Source: Nanobdellota archaeon (GTDB lineage: Archaea; Nanobdellota; Nanobdellia; Woesearchaeales; JAGLGH01). Taken from it: a DNA stretch of 5,807 bases. The translations under genes and the position numbers were made by a program. The stretch covers positions 1 to 5,807 of the forward strand of contig JAGLGH010000031.1 in NCBI GenBank assembly GCA_023144115.1, given 5' to 3'. The notes beneath the pieces were generated by a model. That model saw only the letters and a list, made by a program, of their open reading frames with translations, did not search any database and had not been told where the DNA came from. Below are positions 4,897 through 5,807 of this stretch, in pieces; positions within the stretch are counted from its first letter, which is position 1; each line of letters starts with the position of its first letter.

Positions 4897-4920
4897 CCCT
4901 AAGTTCAAAAAAATAAAACA

Positions 4921-4926
4921 GAGGTG
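4921..4926 (+). promoter_or_regulatory. Ribosome binding site of the membrane-protein gene
   Basis: GAGGTG lies 7 nt before ATG 4934 and matches the archaeal anti-Shine-Dalgarno well. It supports that start codon. It contrasts with cobO, the regulator and the kinase, which lack such an element. Confidence 0.7.
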
Positions 4927-4933
4927 TTTTAGA

Positions 4934-5407
4934 ATGGTAAAAACAAGATCCAAAACAAAAAAACAGGTCAAGATAATCTCAGTAAGAAAGCCTATGAGAA
5001 AGAAGACAGCAAAGCCTGCTTCAAAGAAGAGTGAGATTGGAACTTTCATGCAGCTTGTTTCAAAAATAGATGTTGAATTAGGCAAATACGCATTTGCAAT
5101 TGGTGTATTGGCTGCATTGATGTTTGCATTTATTAATATGAATGAATTGCCAAAAGAGTTTGGTGCATTCCTTATTGTGGTTGGGGTAATAATCGGCTTG
5201 ATAAATATTACTCACAAGGAAAGGAATCTTTTCCTGATTGCCACTATTGCTTTGATTGTGACAAACGGCGCTAATATAGGGTCCCTAGAATTATGGAACA
5301 TTGGCAGATTTTTGCAGGCGTTTATATGGAACCTGACAATACTTTTTGCTCCTGCTGCTGTGATAATTGCTCTTGAAGCAATCTATTCACTTGCAAAAAA
5401 AAGGTAA
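4934..5407 (+). CDS. Small four-helix membrane protein with basic N-terminal tail, function unknown
   Basis: The product has 157 residues. The first 32 contain 14 Lys/Arg and no acidic residue, with MRKKTAKPASKK at 21-32. Four hydrophobic stretches follow: about 52-69, 76-92, 98-115 and 126-152, the last long enough to bend or continue along the membrane. Short acidic or polar loops (NMNELPKEF, THKERN, GSLELWN) separate them, and the protein ends AKKR. No catalytic or transport motif is visible. With four helices and a strongly basic tail, the N-terminus is probably cytoplasmic. The tail could bind nucleic acid, ribosomes or acidic lipids, but that is speculation. It has its own TATA box and a strong ribosome binding site and is followed by T-tracts, so it is probably monocistronic. 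I do not recognise a named family. Confidence 0.8.
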   Translation: MVKTRSKTKKQVKIISVRKPMRKKTAKPASKKSEIGTFMQLVSKIDVELGKYAFAIGVLAALMFAFINMNELPKEFGAFLIVVGVIIGLINITHKERNLFLIATIALIVTNGANIGSLELWNIGRFLQAFIWNLTILFAPAAVIIALEAIYSLAKKR

Positions 5408-5412
5408 TTATA

Positions 5413-5442
5413 TTTTTTTTATTTTTTTAAAATTCTTTTTTT
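5413..5442 (+). terminator. T-rich terminator of the membrane-protein gene
   Basis: Three runs of T (5413-5420, 5422-5428 and 5436-5442) begin 5 nt after the stop codon, in the gap before the convergent HAD gene. Oligo-T tracts without a required hairpin are the usual intrinsic termination signal in archaea. Confidence 0.7.
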
Positions 5443-5469
5443 ATGGACTGAACTCATTCATATCATGGA

Positions 5470-5807
5470 TTAATTAATATTTTCATCTAAAAATACCATC
5501 AGGTCTTTTCTAAGCTTATCCATACTTTTATATTGCAGGGCAGCCATGCCTAAATCCTTTGCAGCAGTCACATTTATTTTAGTGTCATCTATGAATATGC
5601 ATTCTTCAGGCTTGACACCTAGCCTTGCGCACATTGAAATGAATGTCTGCTTTTCTGGTTTTAGAAGACCTGTTTTCCATGAGTAAAATATCTTGTCAAA
5701 CAAATGGGTTATATTCCATCTTCCCTGAACCACTTCAAAAACTGTTGTATTGGAAAGCACAGCTAATTTGCATGTCTTGCTCAGATCTTCAAGCAGTTCT
5801 CTTGCCT
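5470..5807 (-). CDS. HAD-superfamily hydrolase, C-terminal part, 5' end beyond window
   Basis: The reading frame stays open to the right edge, giving 111 residues of C-terminal half. Three of the four HAD motifs are visible: motif II AVLSNT (Ser18), motif III GLLKP with Lys49, and motif IV CIFIDD with Asp73/Asp74. Phrases such as LGVKPEECIFIDD and AAKDLGMAALQY are typical of subfamily IA phosphatase-like members. The nucleophile motif DxDxT would be upstream, outside the window. The substrate cannot be told; relatives dephosphorylate small phosphorylated metabolites. A GTG codon at 5760 is internal and would cut through motif II, so it is not the start. The gene is convergent with the membrane-protein gene, 62 nt away, with no shared operon. 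Confidence 0.85.
   Translation of the reverse strand, partial: ARELLEDLSKTCKLAVLSNTTVFEVVQGRWNITHLFDKIFYSWKTGLLKPEKQTFISMCARLGVKPEECIFIDDTKINVTAAKDLGMAALQYKSMDKLRKDLMVFLDENIN

Noticed and set aside
4801..5085. Open frame of 94 codons on the minus strand
   Set aside because: It is antisense to the promoter and basic tail of the membrane protein; its Phe/Leu-rich sequence is the complement of Lys codons. The plus-strand gene has a TATA box and a ribosome binding site.

Overview
The window looks archaeal, most likely a small-genome DPANN-type lineage (Woesearchaeales/Pacearchaeales-like); this placement is inference. The evidence is low GC, archaeal TATA boxes about 27-28 nt upstream of several start codons, GAGGTG-type ribosome binding sites, an archaeal-style double Lrp regulator and a small Rio-like kinase of a mainly archaeal type.

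Layout. Positions 1-1627 (minus strand) hold a B12 module. cobO (corrinoid adenosyltransferase, 1082-1615) is followed by nrdJ (adenosylcobalamin-dependent class II ribonucleotide reductase, start at 1008, running off the left edge). The first enzyme makes the cofactor the second needs. Positions 1658-3019 (minus) encode an unrecognised protein built from two tandem copies of a domain of about 220 residues. It is divergent from 3137-4147 (plus), a regulator that also carries a tandem duplication (HTH-effector-HTH-effector, Lrp/AsnC type). The two appear to share one self-complementary TATA box at 3105-3112. Next on the plus strand are a Rio-like kinase (4189-4818), two hairpins, and a basic-tailed four-helix membrane protein (4934-5407) ending in T-tracts. 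A convergent, 5'-truncated HAD hydrolase (minus) enters from the right edge.

How the genes fit together. Only cobO-nrdJ has a firm functional link. The double Lrp protein is a plausible regulator of its divergent neighbour, by position only. The kinase, membrane protein and HAD gene show no visible pathway link.

Most notable observation. The two copies in the 1658-3019 gene stay close in DNA, yet in the best-aligned blocks nearly all nucleotide differences change the amino acid: 0 synonymous codon differences against 21 amino-acid-changing ones in 58 codons. This suggests diversification after a fairly recent duplication of an orphan domain. No CRISPR array, insertion sequence, tRNA or rRNA was seen. 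No intergenic gap exceeds about 120 bases.
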